From Karalla daura (Eukaryota > Chordata > Actinopteri > Chaetodontiformes > Leiognathidae): 64,000 bases of DNA. Below, in pieces: positions 63,599-64,000 of the stretch (its first letter is position 1; each line of letters begins with the position of its first letter). The position numbers were made by a program, and so were the translations under genes. Under the pieces are notes generated by a model that worked only from the letters and a program-made list of their open reading frames with translations, was not told where the DNA came from and searched no databases. The stretch lies in contig CM055196.1 in assembly GCA_029224185.1 (NCBI GenBank), positions 7,796,427-7,860,426 on the forward strand. Reading direction: 5' to 3'.

Positions 63599-63971
63599 AA
63601 CAGCAGTGACCTATTCTGCCACTACACAACATCAAGAGAATTAATCGTGGTTCACATGAGCCTCATTTAGAGTGACAGGCGGCTGAGAGTGTGAGCAATG
63701 TGAGGAAGAGGCACTCACACACTCTTCGTCCTGAATGAGCTGAGCTATACGATGGAGGACATCGGTGAGAGCTCTGTGGACACAGAGAGGAGATGCCTTA
63801 GCACGTCAAAGAGAGAGCCATAGGAAGACGGCGAGAGGGTTGTGGGCGGCTGTGCTTCTTTGCGTGTCTCAGACCTCGACTTCATGGCGAAGTTCCTGCC
63901 CAGTGCCAGGTGCCGGAGGGAGCGACAGCGAGCGACGGCCAGGACCAGAGTCACCATGTTGTTCTCAAAAC
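40821..63971 (-). CDS. carmil2: CARMIL-family capping-protein regulator, 3' portion; best fit carmil2 (RLTPR)
   Basis: Capping protein, Arp2/3 and myosin-I linker, acting at the plasma membrane/leading edge by binding and inhibiting actin capping protein; CARMIL2 also links CD28 to signalling in T cells. Exons in transcript order: 63875-63971, 63719-63773, 63368-63540, 63013-63081, 62560-62653, 62306-62392, 62025-62153, 61657-61773, 61049-61224, 60533-60620, 60017-60106, (unresolved part), one ending at 57237, 51266-51369, 47665-48574, 46573-46677, 46375-46411, 45998-46066, 44737-45002, 43612-43747, 42398-42487, 41445-41558, 40821-41338 (stop 40821-40823). All listed junctions keep frame. The gene begins beyond the right edge. 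CARMIL2 over CARMIL1/3 rests on SFEQKLQVMLHRMGV, FFAFKRARGSR, SLILL, STSSDP, RRAVSVHED and LQRSPI. Symbol confidence is lower than family confidence. Confidence 0.85.
42505..42572. repeat. (CA)n microsatellite
   Basis: About 34 CA units, 17 bases upstream (in transcript sense) of the acceptor of carmil2 exon 42398-42487. On the carmil2 sense strand it reads as GT. Confidence 0.95.
43865..44145 (-). repeat. Dispersed repeat, copy B (inverted relative to copy A)
   Basis: Read on the minus strand this interval gives GGTGCTGATATCTGACATTT, ATCCACTC, GGACTAGATATCTGAAA, CGAGATGAATGTTTCAT and GGGGGGAGCTC, collinear with 22905-23185. It lies in the carmil2 intron between exons 43612-43747 and 44737-45002. 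Confidence 0.6.
47190..47415 (+). mobile_element. Degraded L2-like LINE/SINE 3' end (copy 1)
   Basis: It contains CCATGCAAATACAGGGAATA, then GATTTGAACCGGGGACCTTC, TTGCAGTGACATGACAGTG and TTAACTATTAAGTCACT. This resembles a very common fish repeat whose consensus runs from 'catgcaaactcc' through 'gaacccaggaccttcttgctgtgaggcgacagtgctaaccactgagccac'. The family resemblance is from memory; the element type (LINE2-derived tail) is inferred. Confidence 0.5.
47583..47640. repeat. (GT)n microsatellite
   Basis: 29 GT units, 24 bases past the donor of the large carmil2 exon (47665). On the carmil2 sense strand it reads as CA. Confidence 0.95.
47665..48574 (-). CDS. carmil2: carmil2 large low-complexity exon, 303 codons
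   Basis: The first third is Ser/Thr/Pro-rich (poly-Thr runs such as TTTTTSATTTT-like stretches). A basic aromatic block, KKKFGDFFAFKRARGSRAP, follows, then VKVKRTSIADLIRP and a REREREREDKEREK-type charged repeat. An Ala/Pro/Ser-rich part ends with KSQSLILLTG. The FFAFKRARGSR, TSIADLIRP and SLILL blocks correspond to short conserved segments of CARMIL2, while the rest is expanded. The exon begins in phase 2 (acceptor ctgctgcag) and ends AAG|gtcagt in phase 0. A long open frame exists on the opposite strand (about 47957-48829) but is only the antisense of this repetitive coding sequence. Confidence 0.9.
50130..50313 (-). pseudogene. Intronic homologue of a carmil2 exon (relic or alternative exon)
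   Basis: In the intron between 51266-51369 and 47665-48574, the minus strand has an acceptor-like tctgcag at 50314-50320. It is followed by a phase-2-compatible open frame reading VKKAFSNFFTCKEPEPAEL and ending in a stop at 50217-50219. In another frame the sequence continues GVKVRKASTAALLQ and then an RKRERERKKERE run. The real exon reads KKKFGDFFAFKRARG, VKVKRTSIADLIRP and a REREREK run in the same order. The nucleotide match is clearest around GTGAAGGTCA. A GT insertion near 50219-50222 accounts for the frame break. It is most likely a decayed exon duplicate; an alternative terminal exon is possible. Confidence 0.55.
51266..51369 (-). CDS. carmil2: carmil2 exon encoding the CARMIL-specific (CSI) motif
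   Basis: This 34-codon exon reads EPVLKVENEATEGM then GRVDEGVEEFFTKKIIPDYAL, essentially the vertebrate CSI consensus (GRVDEGVxEFFxKK). That motif, together with the CPI motif in the preceding exon, binds the capping protein beta subunit and makes CARMIL a strong uncapper. The acceptor ttggcag and donor gtaagt are both good. It ends in phase 2 (CT|), which the next exon completes with A to give Leu. Confidence 0.95.
51781..51846 (+). mobile_element. Decayed non-LTR retrotransposon fragment (reverse-transcriptase motif)
   Basis: Translation of this interval gives INHICLYADDTIMY and then a stop. LYADDT is the catalytic palm motif (YADD) of LINE-type reverse transcriptases, usually preceded by a short hydrophobic/His stretch as here. 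Flanking sequence is full of stops, so only a fossil remains. It lies in the long carmil2 intron upstream of the CSI exon. I infer a plus-strand LINE insertion; the clade cannot be named from so short a match. Confidence 0.5.
52871..52968. repeat. Compound (CT)n(CA)n microsatellite
   Basis: A CT run of about 32 bases passes into a CA run of about 60 bases with small interruptions. A second CA run lies at 53083-53133. Both are deep inside a carmil2 intron. Other simple runs are at 45143-45180 (GT), 49054-49081 (GT), 50140-50165 (CT) and 57205-57229 (GT). Confidence 0.9.
54455..54610 (+). mobile_element. Degraded L2-like LINE/SINE 3' end (copy 2)
   Basis: The interval holds GAGGAAACCCAGTTG, GGGAAATCTCCACACACGAG, AACCAGGAATCTGCC, CATCTTCTGGCTACAAGACC and ACTGAGCCACAATGTGC. 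This is the same class of sequence as the copy at 47190-47415, in the same orientation and partly overlapping it in content. Confidence 0.45.
55735..55945 (+). mobile_element. Degraded L2-like LINE/SINE 3' end (copy 3)
   Basis: It contains GGGTGAGGGCAGGGAATACA, CCATTCACTCTCACACCC, AAGGACAATTCAGTCTCCAG, ACATGCATG, GACTGTGGGAAGAAACTAGA and GTGATGACAGGCGATAGTGC. These match in order the fish repeat that reads 'cattcacactcacaccta...caatttagagtctccaattaacctaac atgcatgtctttggactgtgggaggaaacc'. A short inverted duplication of GTCAACCTTAACATGCATG flanks its middle (about 55843-55873). Confidence 0.5.
56389..56800. repeat. Cluster of GA, CA/CG and GATA/GACA/GATT simple repeats
   Basis: A GA run (56389-56416), a CA run passing into an ACGC run and back to CA (56494-56580), then (GATA)n, (GACA)n and (GATT)n blocks (56667-56800), all within 410 bases of carmil2 intron. 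The alternating purine-pyrimidine CA/CG part is Z-DNA prone. Confidence 0.85.
57237..57632 (-). CDS. carmil2: carmil2 proline-rich exon ending in the CPI capping-protein motif (5' edge uncertain)
   Basis: The 3' end is clear: CCGCAG|gtaaga at 57237, phase 0, joining to GAG-CCG of the next exon. Residues at 57237-57308 read LRHYTASRPRPRR then THTQPPT, the capping-protein interaction motif (LxHxTxxRPK...P), with Arg in the Lys position. Upstream in frame the sequence is Pro/Ser/Gly-rich. The acceptor cannot be fixed. Candidates are ctgtcag near 57632-57643 and ctctcag near 57777, and two frames stay open through this GC-rich stretch. The stated right boundary is therefore provisional. Confidence 0.65.
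57640..60016 (-). other. carmil2: carmil2 region with unresolved exon content
   Basis: Between the helical-domain exon ending at 60017 and the CPI exon, CARMIL proteins normally carry a basic/RPVS-type segment. I searched the minus strand by eye and found no convincing exon for it. A long open stretch covers 57640-58580 but reads as low-complexity Pro/Ser/Leu and is not family-like. G-rich runs lie at 57840-57870 and 57985-58020. A retroelement-like block lies at 59040-59270. The segment may be missing, highly diverged, or hidden in the GC-rich block. Confidence 0.4.
59040..59275 (-). mobile_element. Degraded L2-like LINE/SINE 3' end (copy 4, opposite orientation)
   Basis: The plus strand reads GGTCAAATCCCAGTCCGGCT, GTGTGGTCTTTGCATGCTCT, TTGATGTGGGTTTCGCTCCC and TTTCCTCCCACAGTCCAACATA. 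This is the reverse complement of the same repeat family as the other three copies. It lies in the unresolved carmil2 interval. Confidence 0.5.
60017..63971 (-). CDS. carmil2: carmil2 exons: late leucine-rich repeats and helical dimerisation domain
   Basis: The first five exons encode LRR units: LRHLALGRNFAMKS, ALTDVLHRIAQLIQDEEC, LQSLSVCDSKLKTG, LAELDISGNNIGDTGAKMLAKAL, TLTWDRNNVTSRGFQDVADALER and LPLADISQSYRSNPGRTKEALHK. The last is the family's LRR-to-helical junction. The next six exons encode the helical dimerisation domain: IQQCLDRNNQRQSDRVELRQ, DVLAAQEVLHDARESFKLLPSLYEVGR, DLMNCILTDAAAALGDEFN, ELAQSLMRCAEAACPRVAQW, VEDAGQVISNRLCELRQTLSV and IMEQVLQDLTRAQDKMDHLIKEN. They sum to 391 whole codons and end in phase 0. 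In transcript sense, several of these introns begin with CA runs or end with GT runs (see findings). Confidence 0.88.
62400..62458. repeat. (CA)n microsatellite at a carmil2 acceptor
   Basis: 29 CA units end 7 bases before the exon boundary at 62392. In transcript sense this is a GT run that takes the place of a polypyrimidine tract, read as GTGTGTGGTCACAG at the junction. Confidence 0.95.
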
Positions 63972-64000
63972 CTTCAGTCAGAGAGGGGGAAGAGGAGCGG

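Overview
The window is vertebrate nuclear DNA from a ray-finned (teleost) fish. The protein-coding exons match vertebrate families closely. Introns are short, CA/GT, GATA and GA microsatellites are very dense, and several degraded fish-type retroelement ends are present. I see no bacterial, phage, organelle or CRISPR signal. Gene identities come from comparison with remembered vertebrate protein families; no database search was run.

Four genes were rebuilt exon by exon, with splice sites and reading phase checked by hand. (1) tmem170a, minus strand, 3 exons, 140 aa, at 1178-2953. (2) ppp6r3 (SAPS3, regulatory subunit of protein phosphatase 6), minus strand, 23 coding exons, 927 aa, at 6625-19020, with a probable non-coding first exon near 21.9-22.1 kb. 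(3) ric8a (synembryn-A, G-alpha chaperone/GEF), plus strand, 14 exons, 588 aa, at 24205-35088. (4) A CARMIL-family gene, best fit carmil2 (RLTPR), minus strand, from the right edge down to a stop at 40821. Its 5' part (PH domain and early leucine-rich repeats) lies outside the window. A possible orphan coding exon on the minus strand at 3977-4072 is unassigned.

Layout: tmem170a and ppp6r3 are in tandem on the minus strand. ppp6r3 and ric8a are head to head around 22.1-24.2 kb, where a pair of CCAAT boxes and a YY1-like site mark the ppp6r3 promoter. ric8a and carmil2 converge tail to tail around 36.9-38.3 kb. The genes are not an operon and have unrelated jobs: a nuclear-envelope/ER membrane protein, phosphatase targeting, heterotrimeric G-protein folding, and actin capping-protein control.

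Beyond the genes, the strongest signals are these. CA/GT runs at intron ends follow a strand-polar rule: sense-strand CA after donors, sense-strand GT before acceptors. A carmil2 intron near 50.2 kb holds a degraded or alternative copy of a carmil2 exon. A dispersed repeat of about 280 bp occurs in opposite orientations near 23.0 and 44.0 kb. A decayed LINE reverse-transcriptase motif lies at 51.8 kb. No wholly new biological system was found.
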